Of a stretch of DNA of 64,000 nucleotides, positions 24,524 to 35,821 are shown in pieces. The DNA comes from Plasmopara viticola (lineage: Eukaryota > Oomycota > Peronosporomycetes > Peronosporales > Peronosporaceae), in the NCBI GenBank assembly GCA_001695595.3, contig MBPM02000001.1, forward strand, positions 2,232,001-2,296,000. Reading direction: 5' to 3'. The notes under the pieces are model-generated. The model was not told where the DNA came from. It searched no databases and was given only the letters and a program-made list of their open reading frames with translations. The translations under genes and the position numbers were made by a program. Each line of letters opens with the position of its first letter. Position 1 is the first letter of the stretch.

Positions 24524-24849
24524 CTCATCAATAATAGATAATGCGCGTGAGCTAGTATCTAGCAAAGAACCGCCTCTATGTGACCTGAAATAGCCAGTGC
24601 GCGTGGATTTTTGGCATGGAAAAACACCTTAAAGTCATTAATTTAGTCAAAATGGAAAGAATAGAAGGAAGTTAGGCTACACACAAAAGCTGTCGCGACT
24701 TAATCCAAGCAGAGGGGAGCAAGCGAACGCTACAGACGACACCATACTCGCAGAGACTTCAGCACGACGATCCTCCTCGCCTCCCCGCTGCTCCCAATCA
24801 ATCTCCACAAGTGCACGAGCACGTTCGACCGCGGCACGTGGTTCCGTCT
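24524..24849. other. Short intergenic region between convergent genes
   Basis: 326 bp between the BOP1 stop and the stop of the Q/P/Y-rich gene. It should hold both 3' UTRs. No gene or repeat is seen. Confidence 0.5.
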
Positions 24850-25464
24850 CTACGTCTTTTTTCCCATGCCAGGAAGGCGAAATCGCGGTTTCTTGGACGC
24901 TGCTGAAGGCATCGGGGGCGGCATTTGGCCGTATCGGACTGGGTATTGGTATTGCCCGCCTAATGTCGTAGGAGGGTACTGCTGCGGAGGCACGCCATAC
25001 TGCGGTTGCGGCTGGCCGTACTGCTGCGGCGGCTGGCCATACGGCTGCGGCGGCTGGCCATACGGCTGTTGAGGGTGGCCATACTGCTGCTGCGACTGGT
25101 GGTACTGCTGAGGTTGGCCGTATTGCGGCGGGTGGCCAAACTGCTGCTGGGGCTGGTTCATACCGTAACCGTAGGTACCAGACTGCTGCTGCTGAACGTG
25201 ACCCGAATGCTGCGGTGGGTACAGGCCCGTGGCCATCACTGGCGGGAAGCTAGCAGCGTTGACTGGTTTCGGACGGTTCTCCTCGTCCGAGTTGCGCTGA
25301 TTGTGGCTCACGCGCTTGCCATTCACGTCATAGAGCGACCCTTCGGTGGGCTCTCCGTCGCCGTCCAACAAGCTCGCGCCGTCGACTTTGCCCTTGCGAT
25401 CTAGCACCGTGTCGCCCGAGAGCACCACCCGTTCCGACTTCTTCTTGCGCAAAAACCCCACCAT
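24850..25464 (-). CDS. Conserved-looking hypothetical protein with Q/P/Y/G-rich repeats
   Basis: A 204-residue single-exon frame of unknown function. Its N-terminus is basic (MVGFLRKKKSERVV). A charged region (DTVLDRKGKVDGASLLDGDGEPTEGSLYDVNGKRV) reads like a folded domain of its own. Residues of about 90-175 are a low-complexity tract of QQYGQP / QPYGQPPQ / QQYGHP repeats. The end is basic (KKPRFRLPGMGKKT). No signal peptide or membrane helix is seen. Such prion-like Q/Y/P/G tracts often mediate condensate formation or scaffold interactions, but that is inference. A strong third-position bias and GC content like the neighbouring genes argue that it is real. The start is the first ATG. The gene is convergent with BOP1. 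Confidence 0.6.
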   Translation of the reverse strand: MVGFLRKKKSERVVLSGDTVLDRKGKVDGASLLDGDGEPTEGSLYDVNGKRVSHNQRNSDEENRPKPVNAASFPPVMATGLYPPQHSGHVQQQQSGTYGYGMNQPQQQFGHPPQYGQPQQYHQSQQQYGHPQQPYGQPPQPYGQPPQQYGQPQPQYGVPPQQYPPTTLGGQYQYPVRYGQMPPPMPSAASKKPRFRLPGMGKKT

Positions 25465-25990
25465 TACTATTTAGGCAACGAGGTGTGGTGAATTAATACC
25501 CAACCAAAAGGCTTCGAGCGGGACAGGGAGGATTCGAGTATGGTGTAGGTGCCGCTCCCCCCCTCCCCAGCTCTCGCTATATCCTCTCTGGCGCGAAGTG
25601 TCGCACTCTTTTCGAGACGCACTACTTGGGGTTTGTATGCTTGTGCGAAAAGGCGCCACCTCAGAGGCTAAAAAGCTCACCTGGCTGCAAGTGGAAGGAT
25701 CTAATCCACCAAGAAAAGCTGGCGACAGATGGCAATTGATAGGGCTAGACTATGGCGTTGTTAGATTGTACCGTGTAGATTCTACCAAGTAGACATTACC
25801 TAGCCTTCGACTTATCCAAAAGATGTACTGATACAATTTTGTAACACGCTCTACTCTTTCTTTCCAAGCTTCAGATTAACTATGTAATACATCTGTCCCT
25901 CTCGCTAGCACAGTAATGTATCAAGATATATTGGACCGCTTCGCATTCTAAAGAAAAAAGGTTGTCAACAGTATGAGTATCAAGCTATAC

Positions 25991-26075
25991 AAGCTATAAA
26001 AATATTATTGCTGCTGCCGCATTTACAGATGTGGATCGAACAAGCTATAAAATATTAGTGCTGCTGCCGCATTTA
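25991..26075. repeat. Two-copy direct repeat (~35 bp, 50-bp period)
   Basis: AAGCTATAAAAATATTATTG followed by CTGCTGCCGCATTTA (25991-26025) recurs with one deletion and one substitution at 26042-26075, and AAGCTATA also occurs once more at 25982. A simple tandem duplication in desert DNA. Confidence 0.75.
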
Positions 26076-29000
26076 TACTACTAAGCACAAGAGTATATTA
26101 GTAATAATGTACTTCGACTTGTCGGTATTACTCGAGATAGAGCACACCAGTATGTACTATGCAACCGATACTATGATCAAAGTTGAGGTGGCCATGTCGC
26201 GTGAGACAAGGGAAAAATGCTACTTACAAATTGAAAAGAAAATCTGTGCTGGATTGTCACTCATTTATATTGCGGGAAGTCAAGATGTGGAATGATCCTA
26301 GCCAATAGTAAGGCAGATTTAGGCTCTGAGGCTCACTACGGCTCAAATTGTAGAACAAAAATCCGAAATCAGTTGAGTAACATGGGATAAGACAATTGAC
26401 AAATTCGGGACTTTTGTCAAGAGCCTTCAATTTTTAATGTGCAGAGATTTAAAAATATACATGAGGCAAGGAAAAAGGGACTTAAAAAGCTCTGCAATTA
26501 CACCACGCAAAAACAAGCAAATGCAATTATAGTCAGAGATCACGCGAATAAATCAGAAAGGTTAGGACCCCGAAGAAGTCGAGAAACTTACTTCGTGTCT
26601 CACATCACACAATGATATGATGTTTGGATGGGGTTAAATTATTTGCTCTGCCGCACGACAAGAACAATTCCTTAGGCTTTTGCCGCAAGATCTGTTAGCG
26701 GGATGAAGCAATGATACAGTGAAAAACAGTTGTTTAGTGAATTCTGTCCCGGCACTATCGATCAGCCACTGTTTTGGACGTTCCGGCCTGGGTACGTTCT
26801 GATCGAAATCGTCAACAAGGTTGTGATCGTGTACTGTTACATGGTACATCACATTGTTCTTCATATTAGCCTGCGAATATTTGTAGTTATTAGAGTAGTA
26901 CTGCTCTTAGATTTGCATTCATTTTCGAAAATACCCGCTACTAGCATGACTTTAGTAAAAAACGATGATATTTCTAACGTTTTCTCCTAATAAATCGTCA
27001 AAAGCAACAACATTATTTGTCTGACCATTATTTGTGCTTTACAGTTACCGATTGGAAAAACAACGCTTGCTTTTAAGAATTTCGAGAATAAACGTCTGCA
27101 ACAACTATTCTTGTAGATGAACTCTAAGCCAACCTCTATAAATTTTCACATGCCAATCTAAATAAGGAAGTTCTAAATCGCAAATCTCACGTTCCTCTCA
27201 CTTTCTGGATGTGCACATTACTTCGTGTAAGGCAATTACTTTTTGCTGAAAGATTGAATTGTTGAAAGTAAAAAACCAATGACACGCTACACAATATTTC
27301 CGGAATTTTTAGACGTCGATGTGGGTTTCAAATTCAAAAAATGGATCACAGAGTTCAGTATGGTTGTTGACCAAGCTTCATAACATCGATATTTTTTTCC
27401 TCAAAGCTGAACTTTCAGTGATGTGTCAACCGGACCAATGGCGCAGGAAATTTTGATCTTTTTCAGTATCTATTTATCAAAGAAAATCTTGCTATGAATC
27501 CTTGTAGTTAGGAAAAATAATCTTTCGCGTGTCTCTAGCGAAATAATGCTGAATTTACGGTATTGGCATGAAATTTGAATTCAGTGTTCAATATACTACT
27601 AATGAGTACCAATTTATCGTGAAGTTTTGTTCTTTGTCTTACAAAAGATTGCCTTCTTCTCCCGGCAGTCTCTTGGCAGTAACATCCTATGCCAGAATTA
27701 GCTATGTTGTGAAAATTTAGACGGGGAAAGCGATCCAAACAAATAAAAATAAGCGTACCAATTCGCATCCTTTAAAATCACGAACGCGGGGATTACGGGG
27801 CAGCGATCGCATAACATCATTTGATCACCTACACTACCAGGCGGCTCCACTCCCACATAATGAATATCATGATGCATCGGTTAACTACCAAGGTGTGCTA
27901 GTCTGTCTATGTGAGTTGGTAGTCTGGTCAAGAAAACTTTATCGATTCTAAGTACATATCCAAAGTGTCCAATGTATCAATCTGGGTAGGCCGCACCACT
28001 TTACAAAGTAGCAAGAAATATGGAAATGGATCAGCACTATTGCTGATGCCAATACGCTGCTGGCAGTGCATCAGGTATAGCCTACTATTGGACCAAAGAA
28101 TTGTATGGTCTCTTGCTCACCGATTGAGCAAAATGGATGACTTAATGGCTGGTCGACAGGGTCAAACCAGCAGTGCACCGTGTTCCTAGACAGATTAAAC
28201 TCTCGCGGTCAAATGCCTCACATCAAGGCTATACTCTTACGGACTCTTTCAGGGAGTGTGCTTTTAAAATTTTAACACCAGCATTTAGCGGCGGTAAATC
28301 GACGAATCAGGAGGTTCGGCTTAATTTGCTAGCCTCGAGCTTCTACTCTCAACGAAAGCAAGTATGCGGTGGCTCAAATTCATGTACTTGGAATAAAGGT
28401 TATTCGATGCATACTAGTTGTATGCAAATGAAAATTAAAGCGACAACGGATAAAGATACACAATGCTTTTAGTCCAGTGAAAGCTACATATATCGCACGT
28501 TTTGTTAAATCGTAATAAGCGCCAGTAGACCGCTGCAACTCATACAAGTAGACTCGATTCAAAGGCCAAAGCGCTCCACCGGTAAAAAATAGAGAGATTT
28601 TCGACCATCCGGTACATACCTTGTCCGTTGTTACGCTCACTTTACGAGCGCTCTGACAACGTTGTCATTATAACAGTCGTCTCCGCGAATTGCTGACAGT
28701 CTAGACTACCATAGTAGGTTCATCAAAAACCATGCGATTTATGAAACGCCGTCTCTTACTTAGCGCGTGATTTAAAATTAGACACTATTTAAAAGCATTG
28801 ATGCGTCTTATCATTGACTGACTGATGCCATTCACTGCGGTTGCGAGCAGTTTGGCACCGTCAAAAAATAAGTTAATATCAGAAAGTTCAAGTAGTACAC
28901 AGAATGCGCCGTACACTCACTGAGCACTCAAAGTCCTCCTAACAAAGTAAAATTTGTGCCCAACAAGACAGATTGTGCATAAAGCGAATTTGGCATCGAG

Positions 29001-32000
29001 TCTTCAGCACGAAAAAAACTACACTGACAAGGCAAGCAAAGAGAAATTTGAAGAAATTCAGCGATCATGTTCAGATATATCGAGCTACACGCAATACATG
29101 CTATATATTGTTGCATTAGCATAGCTGACAATAAAATTCGATAGAGTACAAAACGAGCGTCAATATCCAAAAGGTATTGTTTTGCTCGTAAGTGGTCTTG
29201 TTTGTAATCAAAAAGTCTCTCAATCCAATCTACTAAGCATGCCATCATAATGCTTACGGCCCTTACCACGTGCGTCATGAAATTTGCTCATGATTTACTA
29301 AGCCGTTTCCAGGAAAATCGTGAGCTCAGATTTTGGCACATCAATGCTTTGTCTTGATAAGAAACGATTATTGTGACCACAAGGCCAATTCGATGTGATA
29401 AGGTCTCAGCTGGTAGTGTAGAGTGGAGCAAGTTCAAATATTACGACCGAGTTTAGGATCCTGGTAAAAAGTAAAGGATTACAAAGAACAATTGTTGTTT
29501 CGCGTTTTAAGGGTCGAAAATCCGCTTTGTAATCTTGCAAAAGTTCATTACAAATATGAATACGAGAGTGCAGAAGGGTAGGTCTCTTACTCTCGCCAAG
29601 CCACAAATGACATACTAAGAGCCGCGCATAATGATTGCACGAAGAGAGCAAATAATGCCGTCAGCTTGACATCGAGGTGAAAGAGGCACTGTGATGTTGT
29701 TGACAAACAATAATAGCTGCGACGTGCTTCGCTTGCTCTACACAAGCGATTTGTAATTGCTTATTGTAAACAAGACCGCAATTTTTCTGCTTTCCACTTT
29801 TGGGCTCAAACCCGATCGACTGAGAGTCTGCATCATTACAAGCTAAATATTGTTAAGGAGATCTGTTTTACTCGATAGCCACAAAAGTGCCCTTCAATGT
29901 CGTTTTATCAGCCCACACAAAAACACAACAAAAAACCTTCGCGAACTTTCTGCTCATTTCCGCATCAAGAAATATAGAGATCGATAAGCAAACTTACTTA
30001 TAATGAGCTCATGGGGGCCAGTTTTTCTCTTTCTTTTTGGTTTGAACACCAAAACAAGGAAAAATTTTTCTGACCAGCACAAATCGAGTACTTGTCTTCT
30101 ATACCACGGACTGGCAAAAACTTTAGACGGTATTGTTACTGCTAAGCGATTGCCGTGCGTTATCCCACTACGCTTAGGGTTGTACGTAAGGCCACCGACC
30201 CATTTCCTATTGAAGCAGTATTTGTCGAATGCTGTTGATAGCATGGTTACCTTCTAATTGAGCCAGTATGGTCAGAGCAATCCTGTTGCGCATGGGATGA
30301 CACGATAATCACTGAAAAGTTCCTTTAGAGAAAAGCAACTGCTGGGTACCGTGAGCAGCTTGGGTGGTTTTCAGCCACAGCGTTAAAGGCGAGTCCACGC
30401 AAAGCGGCATTCTTTTCATTAAGCAGCACTTGTCGGTAACAGCGTTCGCTGCACACTATACAAATAAGAGGCGAAGATATTGCGAGCAAGGTCTTACACG
30501 TGAAGTAGAGCGTTACGTAGCCCAATGAGCGACCCCTGTTATGGACTGCATAGTCGGCCCAAAGTCGAAGCGTCAGGGGCGCTATCTTGCCAATGCTTAG
30601 GAAGCCGCACATATTTCTACTTCTTTTTGTATGAAAATAGTCCTTTGTTGGTGGCCAATGTAGAAGTTGTTGCAGTCACGTTGACACTAATACAGAATGG
30701 TCTCATCAAGGAAAAAATGGCAACGCACGGTTTGCAACGAGCAGCTCAGGGCGCTTCGACTTAAGTGAGGGGGTCTTAAAAGTAGACGTTTTGATGATGG
30801 CAAAAACGCCTAGCTGCTCTTTTCTATGAAGGTATGGTTGAAGCAAAGATACTCTATCATAAATTCTCTGCTCAAGCTTGACTAGATGTCCATCGCGGAT
30901 TTCAAAAAGGCTTGAAACGGGCCACACATCCTGCAAACGATCAATTTATTATTTCTTTATTGCCAAAGCTGTCTCCGCAGGCACAAAATAGACCTTTTTG
31001 TGCACAAATTAAACCTTCAATCCCGAAACGCACTACAACCAAATTTGCTCTTTAGTTGTGGATTAATAAAATGTGGATTCACGAGATTAGAGTTTGGCAT
31101 TACAACTTGATGAAGGTGATCATCATGACACTGACGTGATGGCAGGTATGAAATAGTGTATGACATGGCAACGGCCTCCACCGAAAGCATAGTGTGGCGT
31201 CATTAAAAGTTCCCTTGTGCAGAGCACGACACGAAAATGATTTAAAGAAACAATGCCCCCCATTCTGCGGCGACGTTTAAGAAAGCCAAATAACAAGTGG
31301 CGCATTATAAATGCAACCTTCATTCTGGAACAGACGCAACTTTTTGAATTAAAGATCGCGATCCAGGCTAGTGTTGTGTGTACGACGTACAATGCAGTCA
31401 ATCTGAAAATTTGGTCTCTCATGCAAGGTAATTACATACCATTGAACGCAAATAACGCTTCAAATTTTATGCTCCTATCATGCCTGATGGGCTCCCAAAC
31501 TCACCGGCAACGTTTGCCCGTCTGGTGACGTAATTGTTTAGGCTTGACGTATCGTGATAATAGACATACATTGTGGGCAACGCCGTGAAAGGGCTTAAAG
31601 CATGTCTAAAAATGGGCTTGCCCACTCAAGACTTTCGCTAGCTCCCACATGTCAATGTTAGCCAATGTTGGGGTCAGATTTATATTAATCATTACATTCT
31701 GGGCAATGAACGATCCTAAATGCAATATATCCATGCTTCAGAGCCACTAAGCGGGGCATATTTGTAAAAGCAATTTAGCTGATGCAAGTTAATTTAATGA
31801 GTCATCTACATACAGTAAAATTGTACTAAAAAAGAGCCACCTAAATATTGGCGTCTAACGTACTTTGAAAATTCGTGCTTGAATGAAGAGCAAAAATTCA
31901 TTTTAAATAGATTGGTATTCGCATACCTGATAAAGTTATCTTATTTCGATGGCCAAGACCTTTAGAAACATCGCGTATTTAACGTTGTTGGGATATCTCT

Positions 32001-32264
32001 CGTAATCGTGATTTAGATTTCCACAATCATCAATGGCAGGAATTGTACTGTTTGTTCGACATCTTCTATTAAATTTTGATACACATAACTAGTAAATTAG
32101 TGATAAAGTTCCTGTCGTTCACCAAAAGTCATCATTTCTTGTATAGTACAAAGCCGAGCTTTATGTAAATCCTCAACTGAGACACCGCTAGCATTTAATA
32201 GGAGAGCGATGAGCTTTATTTATCACTCTTTGACTTTTATGCGAAATGTAAATCTGGTTTTTTT

Positions 32265-32351
32265 CATAGTCAAGTAGGCAGCAAGAATGGCTGCTGGTGG
32301 GCGAGTAGCTTTGTAACGACCAGCAGCCATTCTTGTTGCCTACTGACTATG
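32265..32351. repeat. Near-perfect inverted repeat / long hairpin (arms 34 and 33 nt)
   Basis: The left arm (32265-32298) starts CATAGTCAAGTAGGCAGCAA and the right arm (32319-32351) is its reverse complement apart from one single-base bulge and one mismatch; the loop is 20 nt. No long frame overlaps it. It may be a foldback (MITE-like) element or the template of a stem-loop RNA. It is well preserved in an otherwise decayed region. Confidence 0.85.
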
Positions 32352-35300
32352 ACAGCTGATCAAGCCAAAAAATATTGTTGTCACCCAAGGATTTCTAGAG
32401 AGAAGATATCTCCACACAAGACTGTGCTTACGTTAAAGGCTTCCTCTGCAGATTTAAAGGGCAGTCAAAATGACTTTCCTACCACAGATATGTTCGGTCA
32501 AACTAGGCTATTTAGAAATCCCCAATTTTGCCATGACGATACCATTTGCGTAGCGTTTGTCTTCGCCCGATGGCCCACAGAAAATTCTATATTCAGCCAA
32601 CAACCACTCGCGCGGCAACTTTCTCGCTTACGACAAAAAGAATCCTAAGCTAGGGGGCTAATGAAGCTGTCAGACTTGTCGTTCGGAAAAAAGCCATGCA
32701 AACTGCCTCACCCTTTACTTAATGGCAAATTCTAATTGCGAAGACTCTACCTGAAATACCTTTTCTGGCGATGTTTCCAATGCCGAGAACCAGAAAGAGA
32801 ATGAAGACGACCCATGAATAATTTCTAGAATAGGCTACGTGGTCGAAGTCACCTATTGCAGTTTTTGAGAATTTGCGACTCTTTTAGCACCTGTTGCTGA
32901 TGCAAGTAGCCTTCTCGTGATGCGCTTATTATAACTTGATTAAAAGGACAATGAAAAAGTTTCTAATGAAAATAATCCAGCCAATGGAGACCATGGCTCT
33001 GGGTAAATCGATGAACTATCTCGTGCGTTGCGATGACTCCTCACATACCACTTTTTATGTGCCGTCTTCGGAAGGAATTTCGCTTGAAGAACGTTATTGT
33101 TCCAGTGCGATCTTTGCCGTGCTTTAAATACCGCATCAGGTTTTGCTCAAGGATTAAAATCGGCATAGCAAGACGCCAAAGAATAAAAAAACAAGGTAGG
33201 CTTGTATTCGGTCTGAGGATATACTTAAGTACTCCTTGCCATTTAATTCCGCCACTGGTCAACTAAAAACTTTATTAGAATTGAAGAAACTATAGACCAA
33301 TTTAAGTCAGTAGTAGTAGTATGCGCCGGAAATTTCAATTTCGAGCTCAAGTATGGATCATTTCTGATCTCAATATTTTGGGTCCAGTCGAATAAGCCTA
33401 AGAACTGCCAAAAAAGAAAGTATGTCGCAAGGTTTATGGCAAGCAAGAGCACATGATCCGTACCTGTCCCAAAACGCCGGCAAAGTAAAGTTTCGTCTGT
33501 CTCAATGGATAGCACGATCTTACAGAATCACAATTGAAAATCATTGCACCAACTACCGATGGTAGCACAGTTTGCGAGACACAGCGTGTAATACGGCTAT
33601 ACAGTTGGAAATTCAAATACCGCCAAGAAAGGGTAACACACGTCATTTATTACAACGGTCTTTGGGCAATCTTGACGTGACGGTTTAACAGGTCCAGTGA
33701 TTTCTGTGCAGTATACAAATCGCCCCACTTAACAAGAAGTTCACAGTACCCCTAAGAGATGTAGGAGATCTTTACGATAGAACGGCAGGTCTTACAGCGT
33801 TCTCTTTTGCATTGGTCTTGTGGCTTATTGTGCAGATGGCACCTCCTGCGTAGCTGAGCGCGAGAAATTTCGAATTCTTTTAGGATCGACCATGATGGTC
33901 AGGCAGGAGCAATATCAGACCGGCCCCGAATACTTGTGTCTCTTGAGAATTGTTCTACTCTTTCAGTTATGTAATTCTTGAGCCCCTCAGTCGGGATAAC
34001 TACCGTGTGTTTTAAGGCAAGGTGTCCAAACTGCGCTGAAGAGTTGCTTTTCATCGCGGTGAGTTCAGGATCGGTCAGCTGCTGGAAGCGCAGCCATATA
34101 GGCTCGATCCGTCAGCGTTATGGCCAAAATGGCGGTGGTCTTGGAAGATTTTCTTCAGTTTTATGGCCCCCTACTGGTGTAGCTAGCAAAGTCAAGCGCG
34201 AGAAGAGAATTGAAGAGGTGTAATATTCACCCCAGCAATCCAAGCCCTGAGAACTGTTAGACTCAAAACGGTCCATTTAAAATGTTCGGTGCCAAGATGT
34301 TGGCTTAAGAACGCCAATGGTATGCGTAGTCTCAAAGCTGGGAACGATTTGATAAAGCGGTGTTATAATTTGTTCAATAGAACTTACTCCACGAGTGGTA
34401 AACCTTTGTAACGATAAATGATGAGATTTATCTTGAATAGATTCGCATCTCTCGTCTATCGATGCGCTTAGCCGATATTTGCAACACCAGAAAAAGTATT
34501 TTTATGAAAGACTGAGCTCATGTTTGAGATAAAGGTATTTCGAGCTGTTTCTCCACTAAATCTTGTTGCCTTGATGCTTCTAACTTTAGAATGGACAAAT
34601 ACAGAGAAAGTCAGTAAGTTGCGTTACTGAAATACATAGCGTCCTCACGTCAATTTGATAAGCATTCAATATTGACCAAATGACTTTTACTTGAATTTAG
34701 CTTTGTAGACCTTAACAACCTTTTTCCCAAATATTTGAGCTTAAACAATGCACGACCAGCGCACAAGCATACGAACCTTGCTTCTTATGCAAATCAAGTC
34801 CAAGTCGCTATGAAGTGGACCGATAGGTCCGCAAATCTATATTCAGGTAAAATTTATTTGATCAAAATACATACCAAAAGACTTACGTAAAATGTACTAA
34901 AGCTAGATAAAAAGACCACAAGTTCGCTTGGTATTTTAAATGACCTTATAAAGCCATAAATTCTCTGTTAGCTTACTATCATCAAAAATGATTAGAGCCA
35001 TGCTAAAACATGATGTATTCAATCCACCGAAAATTACACACGAATATATGCGCAATGTCATTTGTTGCCGGATATACTTGATCCCTCTCGCCGTCGCGTC
35101 GATCGCGTAGTGTATTCTACCTACCGGATGGTGCAAAGCTGCTTTGATACGTCGGTCTCAAAAGGCTGAGGGGCTTTCCGTGCGAGCGTTGCATAGATAT
35201 CGACACACGGACACTGTCTTCCTTCGCCCGCTAATATTGTAGCATGATAAGATCTTATAGAAACATGGAAAAATTGCAAAAAGTGACTCAATTCGGAACT

Positions 35301-35436
35301 TTTACCAGAACGTGCTTAAAACACTGGTTCAAGACCAGACATTCGGGAAGCTACATAGTTTCTTATGGAATCATATGGTCTGACGTACAGAGTGAGTTCA
35401 ATCCTCACTTGCTAGGGAATTAAAAATTGATGGATT

Positions 35437-35821
35437 ACGAGTTCGACGTCAAGCGCTTGCAGAAAGCGAGGTAGGCAGGTGGTAGAAAAGCCATTACCGC
35501 CATCAAGTTGACTGCCTTTCGTCAGTCTGCATGCGCCCGCGTCTGCACTTGTGGGTGCACATTTCGGCGTTTGCAGTGCTACAGTACAGAAACAGGGTGT
35601 GCATGCTTTGTTGTCACGATTTAGGAACGAAGATGCTGACTTTTGTCTGATAGATTTACAAACCACGCACAAATTGTTTCTGTTTAAAATGCTGGAATTT
35701 GCCCCTTCGGGGGCTGACGCGGGCGCATGAAGACCGATGCAATGCAACAATCTTGATGGCGGCGATGGCTTCCTTGTCACTTGACCACCTCTCTTTCTGC
35801 AAGCGTTTGACTCGAACTCGT
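35437..35821. repeat. 385-bp imperfect palindrome with coding-like arms
   Basis: Left arm 35437-35543 and right arm 35716-35821 are inverted copies (about 106 nt each). They share ACGAGTTCGA, CGCTTGCAGAAAG, GCCAT-x2-CGCCATCAAG and CATGCGCCCGCGTC blocks in order. A weaker inner match (35586-35608 against 35660-35683, ACAGAAACA...) extends the symmetry towards a centre near 35629. Translated outward-to-inward, both arms give a similar peptide: VKRLQK-x-R, then KAI-x-AIK, then A-x-R-x-S-x-CARV. The left copy carries a stop. The symmetric protein-level similarity suggests two head-to-head copies of one decayed coding element, not a random foldback. Confidence 0.75.

Larger units (their letters stand above)
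25465..35430. other. Gene-free AT-rich desert
   Basis: About 10 kb without any frame I can assign to a family. Frames are short (at most 116 codons), overlap on both strands and lack domains. Around 25598-25792 a 64-codon frame (GATSEAKKLTWLQVEGSNPP...) may be a scrap of old coding DNA. Embedded repeats at about 25990-26075 and 32265-32351 are listed separately. The remainder is probably old, mutated transposon sequence. Confidence 0.45.

Noticed and set aside
28928..29278. 116-codon minus-strand frame with hydrophobic stretches and many Cys
   Set aside because: No domain or signal peptide; composition matches its neighbours and no splice-linked exon was found.
35344..35415. Possible tRNA: a perfect T-arm-like GTGAG-TTCAATC-CTCAC at 35392-35408
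   Set aside because: The bases that should form the acceptor stem (TTGCTAG) have no partner at the expected distance upstream, and no D-arm or anticodon arm folds.
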